From Cephalopachus bancanus (lineage: Eukaryota; Chordata; Mammalia; Primates; Tarsiidae): a stretch of 64,000 nucleotides of DNA. The stretch lies in NCBI GenBank assembly GCA_027257055.1, contig JAPVLO010000001.1, positions 12,423,501 to 12,487,500 of the forward strand. The letters are read 5' to 3'. Below, piece by piece: positions 23,249 to 35,949 of the stretch. The notes under the pieces are model-generated. The model did no database searches. It was not told where the DNA came from and was given only the letters and a program-made list of their open reading frames with translations. Position 1 is the stretch's first letter, and each line of letters begins with the position of its first letter. Both the position numbers and the translations under genes were made by a program.

Positions 23249-23507
23249 CTAAATAAGTGGTATGATGTGCAAATGGTGCTTAGAAATTATGTTTCATTGT
23301 GTGCTGAACCAGTCACAGGTTGCTTCATGGAAAGAATGCATCTTGAGCTAAATCTTGGCAGATAAATAATATAGAGAGGATGAAGTGAAGGACTTCATGG
23401 TATCAAATAGTTTTATTAAGAAGAATCATAATACATAGATTAATAGTTGTTCTGGATGCATATGATTATCCCAGATTCTTGTGCCTTCAGTTATGCTGGC
23501 CTACAGG
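23249..23507 (+). repeat. 259-bp direct duplication, copy B
   Basis: Second copy, 1228 bases downstream in the same orientation. Shared internal blocks include 'atcttgagctaaatcttggc' and 'cataatacatagattaatag'. Confidence 0.9.
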
Positions 23508-23509
23508 AC

Positions 23510-24590
23510 TTGAGACACATGGGCTTGAGACAGCCTTGTGTGCAGTAGCAGCAAGGTAAAATTATGTAAAATGAGTATTCTCCCGAGCTGCTAATTCATT
23601 TATAGCAACTAAGAATGAATTGTACCAGAAAACCTGCTACTTTACATATTAAGCAAGTTTTGTAATACCAAGGTCAGTCATTTTTTTCCCCCTCCTGAAA
23701 CCACTCACTCTCAATAAGGCTATCTCCAGGAAAGTGTCTTCCTGCTCTTGCATCTACCGCCCAGGCTTCTCCCTTGTTCAAGGCAGTTCTACAAGTTCAC
23801 TGAAACACCCGCACACTGGTACCACCATCTCCTCACTCCCCTTCACCCTTTCTGCTCATTCGAGATCCGGTGGTCCATCATTGCAGCCACTCCACTCCTT
23901 GCCCCCATTTCCCTCTGTTGCACTCAGGTGACCCATACCTAACCGAGGTAGAGTTCATCCTTCCAGCCTGTCGATCCTTGCACCAAAGCGGTTGGACAAT
24001 CATTGAAGGGGCACAACAGAGCAAAAGCAGACTGATTTGATTTCAACATCATAGTCAGAAGTTTTTCCCAGGAAGGCGACACTCTCCTTCATGCCCATCA
24101 TGGTTCCACAGAAGGCACAACTGCTCGTGCCTAGAGACCTCTTCTCCTTCCTTCAGGCTCCCATGCTGAAAAACCACCAGTTATAACTCTCGAATCTTCC
24201 CACCATTAAATCTATTGACGTGTCTGCGTCTGAATGCCTCTTTGCCCACTTCTGCTCTGTGATAGTGAATTTCTACCTTTGCATCCAAGGTCATGACAGC
24301 CTGGATTCTGTCCCCTTGTGTCTCCTCAGAAGTTTCAGCTCCCTATGGTTCTTCCCTTTCTCACCTCTTCATCAATCTCTTCACTATTTCCATCACAGGA
24401 GATAAGTAACCTAGTGTACCTACCCATCTTCAAATGATCAAACAGCTCCCTTTGGTTTTCTATTCCTGCTGGTCACCACTTCATTTACTTTGAACAGATT
24501 GCCTGCGGATGCATGTTTTCTGGCCCTCATCTCCTTTTTTTTATTCTTCCTATTGCTGCATTTCACTGCTTTCTTCCCCTACTCCACTGA
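23510..24590. other. Pyrimidine-rich stretch, no named feature
   Basis: From about 23690 the + strand is rich in C and T and resembles the texture of L2 or L1 3' ends, but I cannot match it to a family. No exon is seen. Confidence 0.35.
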
Positions 24591-24595
24591 ATGTA

Positions 24596-25177
24596 TGAGG
24601 AGAGACCCCCAAAAATCCAGAATTGATTTATTTAAAAATTGCATATTCATTTTTATATGTTTAAACTTTAGTCACCTTCAAAGTACTCTTTGTTGGACGC
24701 AATATGCCTGTCAAGGTGCTTTTTCCACTGTTCAGAACGGTTTTTGAACTCATCCATTTTGGTGCCTTTTAGTGCTTCTGCCGCTTTTAGTTTCACCTCC
24801 TCCGCACTGGCAAAACGTTTCCCTTGGAGGACTTTTTTCACCCAGGAAAACCAACAAACAAGAAATGTTGCTCAGGGTGAGTTCAGGTGAATAGGGAGGT
24901 GGGGTTCAAGGGACATGCCGTTTGGGGTCAAAAACTGCTGCACACTCAAGTGCTGTGGGGCAGATGTGCTTGTAAGTCACCCATCGTGACATGGGCAAAT
25001 GCGTGGACAGTAGCTCCAAAAAAAAAAAAATCACTGAAGTCGAACACACACTCTCATAACAACACTAGTTGGTACACTGATCCCAATGGATTCCTAGAAC
25101 CCTACCTAGTGAGAAAACCTGTACTACAAGGACCTACCCTCCAAAAGATAATTCCGGAGTTTTGTGGGTACCCCTCA
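24596..25177 (-). mobile_element. Mariner-like family B fragment with TIRs
   Basis: Imperfect terminal inverted repeats start TGAGGAGAGACCCCCAAAAA at 24596 and TGAGGGGTACCCACAAAA at 25177 (reverse strand). TA precedes the left end. The minus strand encodes the transposase C-terminus, stopping at 24668, with about 60 open codons. Readable parts are WVKKVLQGKRFASAEEVK, then SEQWKKHLDRHIASNKEYF and the final EGD. Upstream, a decayed SVQQFLTPNGM block follows the second catalytic Asp region. The 5' half is deleted. The sequence and TIRs differ from family A. Confidence 0.8.
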
Positions 25178-25404
25178 TGCTGGGTTAAGTCAGCTTTGTG
25201 TAGCGAAATTCATTGGACACCAAACTTTCCTCATGTTCATTAATTTCTGGCTTGACTGCTACCTCTACTTTTACAAATCTCGGAGGTTTTCTCTTTCGTG
25301 GCAATTTTTCCTTCATATTAGTTGCTAACTTTCTCTTCTTCAGGCTTGGCCCTGACAGTTTCTTTTCTTTTCTCTCTCTCTCTTTTTTGACTTTCCAACT
25401 GACA

Positions 25405-26600
25405 GTTTTATTTAAAAATTTTATTTTACCAATGTGAGGTACAATTCAGGGTTAGGTGTACAAATGTTTGTTATGCAGATACCCTTGTTTATGTTCTACC
25501 TCTTCCCTGGTAGTCTCCCACTACGATCAATCCTGCCCCCACTTCCCCTGGCAGCTTCCAACTATTGACAATCCATTTTTTATAGTAGTATGATAATTGT
25601 TCAAGGACCACTTATGAGGGAGAACATGTGATACTCTGTTCTTTGTTTCTGTGAAAGATCACTCAGTATTATAGACTCTAAGTCCATCCAAGTTGTTGCA
25701 AAGTTCATAATTTTGTCCTTTATGGCTGTGTAATATTCCATCGTGTATATGTACCACATTTTTTAAATCCAGTCCTCTTTCAATAGGCAGCACAGTTGGT
25801 TTCACGTTTTTGCTATTGTGAATAATCTTGCAATAAACATGCTTATGCAGGTATCTTTTTCATAGAGTGATTTGAGTTCCTCTGGGTATATTTCCAGAAG
25901 GGAGATTGCAGGGTCGTATGGAATGTCGACTTTTAGATCTTTTAGGAATCGCCAAAACTGGACCTGGAAACAACAATACAGGAATTCATATGGAAATATA
26001 AATGACCATGAATAGCATAAACAATCCTCAGAAAAAAAATCAAAGTAGGAGTAGGTATCACACTCCTAGACTTTCAACTTTATTATAAGGCTACAATAAT
26101 CCAAATAATCTGGTACTAGAACAAAGGAACAGGATAGAAATCCTAGAAGCAAAACCTCAATTTCTCAACCAACTCATCCTCAACAAAGCCTCTACCATCA
26201 ACCACTGGGGAGAGGAGAATCTTTTCAGTAAATGGTGCTGGGAAAACTTGCTGACCACATGCAGAAATTAAAACAAGACCCCTACCTATCACCAAACACA
26301 AAAATCAACTCTAAATGGGTCAAAGACCTAAATGTAAAACCCCAAACTTTAAGAACATGAGAAAATGTAGTGAACACTCTTATAGAAAATGGAGCTGGCA
26401 ATGAATTCCTGATCAAAACCCCAAATGCCCATGCCATAAGAGATAAAATAGACAAGTGGGACCTCATCAAACTGACAAGCTTCTGCAAAGCCAAAGAAAC
26501 CATCAAGTGTGTAGGATGACAACCTACCAACTGGGAAAAAATATTTGCCAACTATGTATCTGACAAAGGCCTAACATTTGTGTATCTGACAAAGGCCTAA
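25405..26600 (-). mobile_element. L1 with inverted 5' part
   Basis: Minus-strand L1 3' UTR and 3' ORF2 (25405-25962, with 'gtacaattcagggttagg') are joined head-on at about 25962 to + strand ORF2 sequence (25963-26600, 'ctacaataatccaaataatc', 'aatcttttcagtaaatggtg'). The order fits twin-primed retrotransposition. A GTATCTGACAAAGGCCTAAC unit is tandemly repeated near 26555-26600. ORF2 is broken. Confidence 0.8.
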
Positions 26601-26769
26601 CACTTTCAAAATCTCTGTGACCTCATCCATTCCTATGACTTTAAACATCATCTATGTTTTCTCAGATATAAACTTGAAGCTAGAAGACCTCTGATATACC
26701 ATATCCTTTTTCTCCCTTGACAACATGGACATCTTTTCTGGTCAATAATCATATACCTCAATATTCTTT

Positions 26770-27800
26770 TTTGACACCTAAGTAATATTCTATAGCATTT
26801 ATTAAACCACTTATTTATGAAGGTCTTCCCTTCTTGATAAGCACTAAAACATTATATTTAAGTATTTGGGCTTGTATTATGAGAATGTTGATTCACGAAA
26901 GCAATAAGAATGAATCAAGTGACATGTGTAGTTTTAGGTTGGTGGAAACTGCTAGATTTCTTTCCAGTAAGCTATAGCACTGAAAATCTCACCACACCAG
27001 CAAGCAGAGACTGTTCTTCCCTGCATCTTTGCCAGCCTGGAAAGGCAATTCTCTCTGAAAATGATGTTGACTCCTTCATGGGAATATAGTTTCTGGTGAG
27101 GCTCTTAATTTATAAATTTATAAATGTTAAGGGCCTCTTTCCTCATTTGTAATTAATGAAGACCTTATTTCTTCATATATGTTGTTTATTTACATTGGGG
27201 TTTTAATCCTTTTTCTTGTTAATTTTATGACATATTTTGCACAAGAAAATATTAATGTCTTCTGGATGTGTTTGTGCTGATGACACTTCTACTACTTTTG
27301 TCTTTTGTCTTTGTTGTGGTGTTGGATGGCATCTAATTATTTTGCTAATTATGTGGAAAAATATGTATCTCTGTTTTCTTTAGTGCACTTTTGTTTCATT
27401 TATTGCTTTGGCTGACTTCATGTTCCTAAAGTGAAATGATTAGTCTTATGCATCTTATTCTAAACTTTTATTTTTGTCTTTTGAATTTTAATTCTCGTGG
27501 AATTAAGATGTGCCTGTGATGTGAGATAGTGTTACTATTTCCCCTTCTACTTCTACATGTCCCACACCCAGTTAATTGAAATTCGATGTTGTCACCTTTT
27601 AAATTTCCAACGGTATTTGCTTCTATTTCTGGTTTCAGTTTAGTTACACGGGTACTGGTCCTGGCCCTAGTTCAAGGCCATACTATTTTCATTACTATGG
27701 CTCGGTAGTAACTTTTGGTATATGATGAGGAAGATTGTGATGAATTTTTATGATATTCTTAGATATTCTGAAATATTTGCTTTTCTGTTCAGTATTAAAA
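26770..27800 (-). mobile_element. Old L1M-type ORF2/3' region
   Basis: Heavily diverged minus-strand L1. Landmarks are 'taagtaatattctatagcat' and, near 27640-27740, 'actatggctcggtagtaac' with its surrounding block. Confidence 0.55.
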
Positions 27801-27878
27801 TAACTTCAGTTTGTTTAAATGGCAAAAATTTGAGCTTTTAAAAAAGAGCATTCATCAATTTAAGTTTAAAAATATGCC

Positions 27879-28166
27879 GCCAGGCTCGGTGGCTCAGCCT
27901 GTAATCCCGTGCCTTTGGGAGGCTGAGGTGAGTGGATTGCGTGAGCCCGGGTTCAAGACCCGCCTGGGCAGCGAGACCTCATCTCTACAATAAATCAAAA
28001 AATCATCCAGGCGTGGTAGTGCGTGCCTGTAATTCTGGCTACTTGGAAGGCTGAGGCGGAAGGATCGCCGGAGCCCAGCAGGCGAGGCTGCGGTGGCCGG
28101 AAGCGGCCACTGCACTACAATCTGGGTGACCAAGTGAGACTCCAACTCAAAAAAAAAAAAAAAAAA
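27879..28166 (+). mobile_element. Lineage-specific Alu
   Basis: Full-length + strand copy beginning 'ccaggctcggtggctcagcc' and ending GACTCCAACTC plus poly-A. The TSD is not clear. Confidence 0.92.
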
Positions 28167-28169
28167 AGT

Positions 28170-28980
28170 CAAAATGTATTCAATCTAGAGATTTGTAGTA
28201 CCTATAAACTACTAAAAATATTAGTTTTAATATGTAGCACAACTACTTCAAACTGACGCTTATCTTTATAATAGTATATCTATAATTACAAGAATATTGT
28301 ATTGTTTTTATCAGCATTGTTTCATTAGCTATTGATAAAATGCATAATGTCCTCATACTCGTAGTGAGTTTAGGATGCATAAACATAATATAATTAAGAA
28401 GGAGATAGAAATTGTTAAATATGATGCTAAAGGGAAATCTTTAACCCCCAATACCTACATCTGTATCCATATTCAAATCTATGCACCCCCTCATGTGTGC
28501 ATATGTATATATTTATATCCATATAAAAATACACACACCCACACATTCACACACACATCCCCTTCCTGTCACCAGATGTGAAATAGCATAGCAGAGTTGA
28601 AGAATATGTGTAAAAAAAAAAAAGCTTATTACTGTAGAACTCTGTTGTTCAGCATCTATACTATGACGTTTATAGAGACTTTCGGGAAATGCCATAGGCT
28701 ACTTGAGCACAGATGGTCTAGTGGTGTATCTTTGTATATTGCTCATTGCTGACATTGAATTATTCAAGGCTTGTCCTTATATCTGGAGGGTTCCACATCA
28801 ATGCCCTCACTTGACATCTGTGGCTCCAATGTGAAGTCTCCCTCCTAGGTTGTTGGCTCACACTCAGTATCATATTAGAGACATAAACATGCCATGGTAA
28901 CTTAACTGAGCTGGATAAATTGTCGACTTTATTTTCTTTTATTAAATTAATTAATTCATTTATGAAATTATTCATTACTT
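28170..28980. other. No named feature; short CA-rich stretch
   Basis: Noncoding. A CA/TA-rich low-complexity stretch lies at 28495-28560. Confidence 0.4.
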
Positions 28981-28984
28981 CAAG

Positions 28985-29400
28985 AAATATTATTCAACTC
29001 CTGGTCTTTTCCCAGCACTGATCTAAGGCCTAAGGGTACAAAGACAAACAAGCCGTCTAATGTCCCTACTGTCTTGAGATTACTATGCCAGTGAGTAAGA
29101 CAGGGAGTAGATAAGAAAACAAAGAGATGTTCGTACAAAATTGTGGTCGCAGCAATTGATGTATAAAACATAAGTGTGTTTAAAGGGTGAATCTGTGACT
29201 TAAGTGCGGAATAGAGTTGAGGGATTACTTAAAATACCTTATTTAGGAGAGCCCTCCCTCAGGAAGTGACATCTAAGTTATTGAATGAAGTGAGGGAGTC
29301 AGTGATGTGAAGCTCTGTGGGAAAGAGTGTGCCAAACAGCGGGAAAAGCAAGCACAAAGATCCCGAGGCAGGAATCAGCATGTTTCAAGTTGTTAATTCA
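28985..29400 (+). mobile_element. Ancient dispersed repeat, family not named
   Basis: A layout I recognise as a common mammalian ancient repeat but cannot name with certainty: 'agcactgatctaaggcctaa' at the start, 'ggaagtgacatctaagttat' in the middle and 'caagcacaaagatcccgagg' near the end. Similar layouts recur at 30140, 35640, 49525, 55930 and 56595. Confidence 0.4.
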
Positions 29401-29549
29401 GAGAATCTAAACTGTTAAACGTTGACATTTTGTTTAACATTTGGTTAATTCCTCCCAAACCCCTAGGTAAACACTACTTTTTATTTAATGTTCCTATCTA
29501 CTCATGTTGATATTCCATAGATGCATTTCCCTTTACTTCCAAACTTTTT

Positions 29550-29864
29550 TTAAATTTATTTTTATTTTATTTATTTATTTATTTTTGAGTTGGAGTCTCA
29601 CTCTGTCGCCCAGACTGGAGTGCAGCGGCCACTCCCGGCCACCACAGCCTCGACCTGCTGGGCTCCGGCGATCCTTCCGCCTCAGCCTTCCGAGTAGCCG
29701 GAATTACAGGTATGCGCTACCACGCCCGGCTGATTTTTTTTTTTTTTTTATTGTAGAGATGAAGGTCTGCTGCCCAGGCGGGTCTCGAACCCGCGGGCTC
29801 AGGCAATCCACTCACCTCAGCCTCCCAAAGTCGCGGGATTGCAGGTTGAGCCACCGAGCCCGGC
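29550..29864 (-). mobile_element. Lineage-specific Alu with 17-bp TSD
   Basis: Minus-strand copy with a (TTTA)-rich tail at 29550-29585. The TSD is TTACTTCCAAACTTTTT at 29533-29549 and, with one change, 29865-29881. Confidence 0.95.
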
Positions 29865-30134
29865 TTACTTCCAAGCTTTTTAAAAAAAGTTATTTATTCC
29901 TGCTTCTTGAAGACCTTGCCACCCAACACTCCCTTTTAGCCCCCATATCATGATTGTGCTGAAACATCTGTATCCCTCTTTTGTTCTCCAACTTATTTTT
30001 GTCTTTTCATTCAGTGCCCACCTCTAACTTCTTAGCCTCGCCCCCAATTTGCTTTCCTCACAAAAGTGTCCTCAGAACTCTGTCTCTTTCTGCGTCTCTC
30101 TGTTTCCTCACCTACACTCTTTGTTTTTGAATGT

Positions 30135-30780
30135 TTCGATCATTCACTCATGCCAGACATTACGCTATGCAGTAATCTTATATGGACAAGTAAATGTATT
30201 TTCTGCAAGTGATTTACAGCCCAGAGGAAAGATGGAGAGCGAACAATTTTCATCCGTTTCTGTACCTCAGCCTTATCAGGCTGGCACCAGAGGAAGGGCG
30301 CCCAGTTCAGCCACGGGGAAAGTTTGCGGGGAGCCAGGGCCACCTTGTCAGAGTGAGCAAGAAGGCGCTTGACGACGAGAAGGCATTTATGGAAGATCGG
30401 TGGATGAGGAACCTGGGGAGGGGAAGACACATGCAAGAAGCACGGTGTTGGGTGTTGCATGTGCACAGTACATGCAAGGAACAAGCAAAGGTTTCCACAG
30501 ATGGAGAAAGGAGAAGAATACAACAGGTGAACATGTGTGACACGTGTGCATGCTATTCAGTATGCAAGGGAGTTCCTTGAGTGATTTCAAAGAGTGAGGG
30601 AGGAGATCAAGCTGGTGTCTTAGATCTGTCATTCTGATGGCATCATAGAGTATGGATGAAAGGAGAGATTGAAAAGAGGAGCAGCCATGAAGCCATGACA
30701 GTGGTGCAGGTGACAGCTTGAATCAGGATGGCGGTGACGGGGGTGAGGCATGGTCTAATTAGAGAGAGAGTTAGGAGGAA
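30135..30780 (+). mobile_element. Ancient dispersed repeat, family not named
   Basis: Same type of layout as 28985-29400 but longer and more GC-rich. Overlapping open frames of 107-128 codons on both strands here are chance openings with no domain. Confidence 0.35.
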
Positions 30781-31169
30781 GAATTAGCAGAATGTATTAT
30801 CTGATTCATGAAAAATTTTGTTTTGTTTGCATATATATAAAAAAAATATACACATACATATATACACACATTTAATTATATCTATGTAATATGTATATAT
30901 TATTTTTAGGGTAATTATTTCATCTGCAATATCTTTTGAGTGCATTCCAGGAAAATATCTCTGGCTGTGGTCTTTGTCAGAGTCTCTAGATTTTCACTGT
31001 TAAACTCCAATCAGATTGCTATATCCTATTAAATCTTAAACTTGAAATGTCCACATTTCATCTTCCTTTCTAAGCCTGAATGTCCAGCTCCTAAAGGCCA
31101 CATGAACCACAAGGTCAAGTTTTGGCTTTTCTAAAGACCTTCCTGAAAGCAGTTGGAATCTACACATTA
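30781..31169. other. No named feature; AT-rich tract
   Basis: A TA-rich low-complexity stretch lies at 30832-30910. The rest is noncoding without recognised repeats. Confidence 0.4.
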
Positions 31170-31182
31170 AAAAAAATATGTT

Positions 31183-31475
31183 AGTCGGGCTCGGTGGCTC
31201 AGCCTGTAATCCCGCGCCTTTGGGAGGCTGAGGTGAGTGGATTGCCTGAGCCCGTGGGTTCGAGACCCGCCTGGGCAGTGAGACCTCATCTCTACAATAA
31301 ATCAAAAAAATGAGCCAGGTGTGGTAGCGCACGCCTGTAGTTCCAGCTACTTGGAAGGCTGAGATGGAAGGATCGCCGGAGCCCAGCAGGTCGAGGCTGC
31401 GGTGGCCGGAAGTGGCCACCGCACTCCAGTCTGGGCGACAGAGTGAGACTCCAACTAAAAAAAAAAAAAAAAAAA
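31183..31475 (+). mobile_element. Lineage-specific Alu
   Basis: Full-length + strand copy starting 'agtcgggctcggtggctcag'. It is probably flanked by an A-rich TSD around 'aaaatatgtta' (left) and 'aaaaatgtta' (right). Confidence 0.92.
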
Positions 31476-31683
31476 TGTTAATCGTAAGAGTGGAAAGCAA
31501 TTATTTGTGTTAGTAGGATCAAATATGGAGAATAATTGGTGGGAAGTGACACTGGAGTCTGGAAGTTCAATTGGGTGGCTCTTGTGATAACTCATGCATG
31601 GATGAACAGTTTGTATTGGTGATTTACCCGAGACTGGAGGAAACTGAATGAATTCAAAACAGAGTTGAATGCCAGGAACTTTA

Positions 31684-31837
31684 TAACCTTTTAAAAAATG
31701 TTTATTTTAAAGATGGGTGCAATTCAAGATTAGGTATACAAATGATCATCGTACAGGTAAAGTTAGGGAGGAATGGGGCACGTTTCATCAGTAAGCGTAC
31801 CCGATCACAAACCAGGTGAAATGAGGACCAAAGTAAG
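31684..31837 (-). mobile_element. Tiny L1 3' end with inverted 5' part
   Basis: Only about 154 bases. The minus-strand L1 3' terminus (31690-31775, 'gcaattcaagattaggtata') meets + strand L1 3' UTR sequence (31776-31837, 'aaaccaggtgaaatgagga'). The insertion is bounded by GCCAGGAACTTTA at 31671-31683 and GCCAGGAACGTTA at 31838-31850, a 13-bp TSD with one mismatch. Confidence 0.75.
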
Positions 31838-32234
31838 GCCAGGAACGTTAAGCCTGGGGTCTGTGGAGAATGAAAGAAAGGGACAATTCAAAGCTGGCAC
31901 TTAGATTTCAGATGGGAAGGACAGGCTGGGGCCTGTTGAATCCCATTATGTCCAAGGAGAACTGTCAAGGATGTAGCCCTCGACACACATCTGAAGCTCT
32001 GGTCAGACATGTCTATTTGAAATAAGTTCAGGAGTCATTAGCATATTGTTTAATTTAAGTCACACTAAGGAGAAGGAAATAGCCAACAAAGAAACACATG
32101 GCTCAGGTCAGAAGTTTTAGAAAAGCAGGTGAAGGAAGAATAGTTCACAAAGGAGTTAAGAGGTCTTTAATCAGGAACACAGGTAACTGTTTCTTTTTGT
32201 GTGCCTGTGTGCTATTTCTGATAAAATTTGTTGA

Positions 32235-33040
32235 ATTTTTTAAACAGTTTTATTTCATCATAGGAATGTGGGGTACAAATGAAGATTGAATGCATCAGTT
32301 GGCTGCATGCAGATGAAGTTTGGGCTTCTAATTGTTCCTTGCTCCCCATGTTAATGAACCAAGTACACTGTGTGTTGTCATGTGCTCACCACCCAAGTCT
32401 GTCCCTCCCTTTCTTTCGCCCTACTTCCCTCCCTCCCTCTCTCTCTTCCCTAGCAGTGCCCAGTGACTGCTAATCCCTCTCTTGTGCTAATGCCACTGAT
32501 GTGCAAGGCCTGCTTATTGAGTCAGAAAATGCAGTATTCAGATCTTTGTTTCTGTGATAGTTCACTTAGTATGATGGTCTCCAGCTCCATCCAATTTGCC
32601 ACAAAGTCCATAATTTTGTTCTTCTCTATGGCCGCGTAATACTCGATTGTGTATATGTACCACATTTTCTTTATCCAGTCCTCTTTCGATGGTAGTAAGG
32701 TTGGCTCCATAGTGCTGCAGTAGACATGTGTGCAGTTGTCTTTTTTGTAGAACAATTTATGTTCCTAGGAGAGAAATTGCTGGATCATACGGAAGGTCAA
32801 TTTTTAGTTCTTTTAGGAATTGCCACACTGCTTTCCATAGAGGCTGAACTACCTTGCACTCGCACCAACAATGTAGAAGCGTTCCCTTTTCTCCACGCTC
32901 GCACTAGAATCTGTTGTGTTTTTTTGACTTATTCATGATGGGCATCCTTACCAGAGATAGGTGGTATCACATTGTAGCTTTGATTTACATTTCTCTGATG
33001 ATTAGTGACCGCTGAGCAAATTTTCATGAGTCTGTTGGCC
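32235..33040 (-). mobile_element. L1 3' part, diverged subfamily
   Basis: Minus-strand L1 3' UTR (32235-32520, with a CT-rich run at 32395-32450) and ORF2 C-terminus (to about 33040). The 3' UTR differs from the other L1s in the window. A 23-bp unit starting GTCTGTTGGCCACTGAAGGA is tandemly duplicated at 33030-33075, at the edge of the element. Confidence 0.8.
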
Positions 33041-33075
33041 ACTGAAGGAATTGTCTGTTGGCCACTGAAGGAATC

Positions 33076-33555
33076 GTCAGTTAAGCAGCCTGGGTGAAGT
33101 GACAAGATCACAGTACACTCTTGAGATGCATCCTCTAGAATAAAGGACAAGGAGGGCCACTGGTGATGTGGACATTGACTAGTGCTAGTGAGAAAGTTGG
33201 GTGGAATTCAGTCTTCAATGACTTGAGTTATAATGGGAAAGGATTAAAAAGAATAGAGCATATATAAGCTTTGGCTACGAAAAGGTAACACAGGTTCAAG
33301 TCAATTGGTGTATGAAGATGTCATGCTTTAAAAAAAGTGTTGATTGTTTTATAATAAATATAGGAAATGCATGAGTAGTTTTTATTTTTTTGTATCAAAG
33401 ATAGATCAGAGGTTCTGATACATGCTGCTTCCCCATCTTTGAAAACTGAAACTCACCTATTCCTCCACACATGCTCTAGAAGTCTAAAGCCCTCAATAGC
33501 TTGTCCTGTTTTTACAAAGAGTGAAAGGAAAATCATTAAAGACCATGTGTTAGGA
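33076..33555. other. No recognisable feature
   Basis: Noncoding sequence. No repeat or gene recognised. Confidence 0.4.
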
Positions 33556-33571
33556 CGAGTTTTTCTTTTTA

Positions 33572-33866
33572 TTTATTTTATTTTTTTTTTTTATTTTTTT
33601 TGAGTTGGAGTCTCACTCTGTCGCCCAGACTGGAGTGCAGTGGCCTCTCCCAGCCACCGATGCCTCGACCTGCTGGGATCCGGCGATCCTTCCGCCTCAG
33701 CCTTCCGAGTAGCGCACTACCACGCCCGGCTGATTTTTTGATTTTTTGATTTATTATAGAGACGAGGTCTCGCCTCCCCAGGCAGGTCTCGAACCCACGG
33801 CTCAGGCAATCCACTCACCTCAGCCTCCCAAAGTCTCGGGATTACGGGCTGAGCCACCGAGCCTGG
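33572..33866 (-). mobile_element. Lineage-specific Alu with 16-bp TSD
   Basis: Minus-strand copy flanked by CGAGTTTTTCTTTTTA at 33556-33571 and 33867-33882. Confidence 0.95.
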
Positions 33867-34115
33867 CGAGTTTTTCTTTTTAAAATGTTCGGCATCCTAC
33901 AGTTGCTTGAGAAGTTGCAATAATGATAATAACAGTAGCAACAGTAAAGATCTGGCTGAACCTTGATGTAAAGGAAACTTGGTTTTTCACTTATTTTCAT
34001 ACATAAATTAATGCTAAAATAGAACACATAATATAATGGCATAAGAGTGATTGTTCAATGAGAAAGATACTTCTGTGTAATACTGAAATTTCTGTTCCAG
34101 GTGAATAATGTTTTG

Positions 34116-35635
<1,520 letters not shown>

Positions 35636-35637
35636 CA

Positions 35638-35830
35638 GCTTTGCAGTCAACACTTACTGAGCCATGGCAGGATACAGTGCAGGTACAGCCCTGGGGATTT
35701 AGATGTGAAAAGGGCATACTGGTTGCCTTGTCCCCAGAGTCTACAGTTCAGTGACAACATATGGAATCTCTCGGACATCTGTCATGTGCCACGCTGGTTG
35801 AGAATTTGGGACAATAATGGAGTTACAACA
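35638..35830 (+). mobile_element. Ancient dispersed repeat fragment
   Basis: Matches the start of the unnamed layout ('gtcaacacttactgagccat', 'cagccctggggatttagatg', 'cagagtctacagttcagtg'). Confidence 0.4.
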
Positions 35831-35949
35831 CTCTTCCTCACTAGTCAGATGCCTTGGCATCTCTGGGTGTCTCCTTTATCTGACTGCAATTTACAGCAGG
35901 TGGCAAAGGCTGGCATCTACACATGAGACTCCTCTTCTGTCTTTTAAAT

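Noticed and set aside
23153..23365. Shared 'RMHLELNLG'-type peptide from the duplicated block as a gene family
   Set aside because: The frame is not conserved between the two copies and includes no start context or splice signals.
22021..23507. LTR pair of a small retrovirus-like element
   Set aside because: The units lack TG...CA ends, and no primer-binding site or polypurine tract is seen next to them.
30049..30632. Overlapping open frames of about 80-128 codons on both strands
   Set aside because: They sit in a GC-richer ancient repeat, overlap in several frames, and show no domain, splice sites or promoter.
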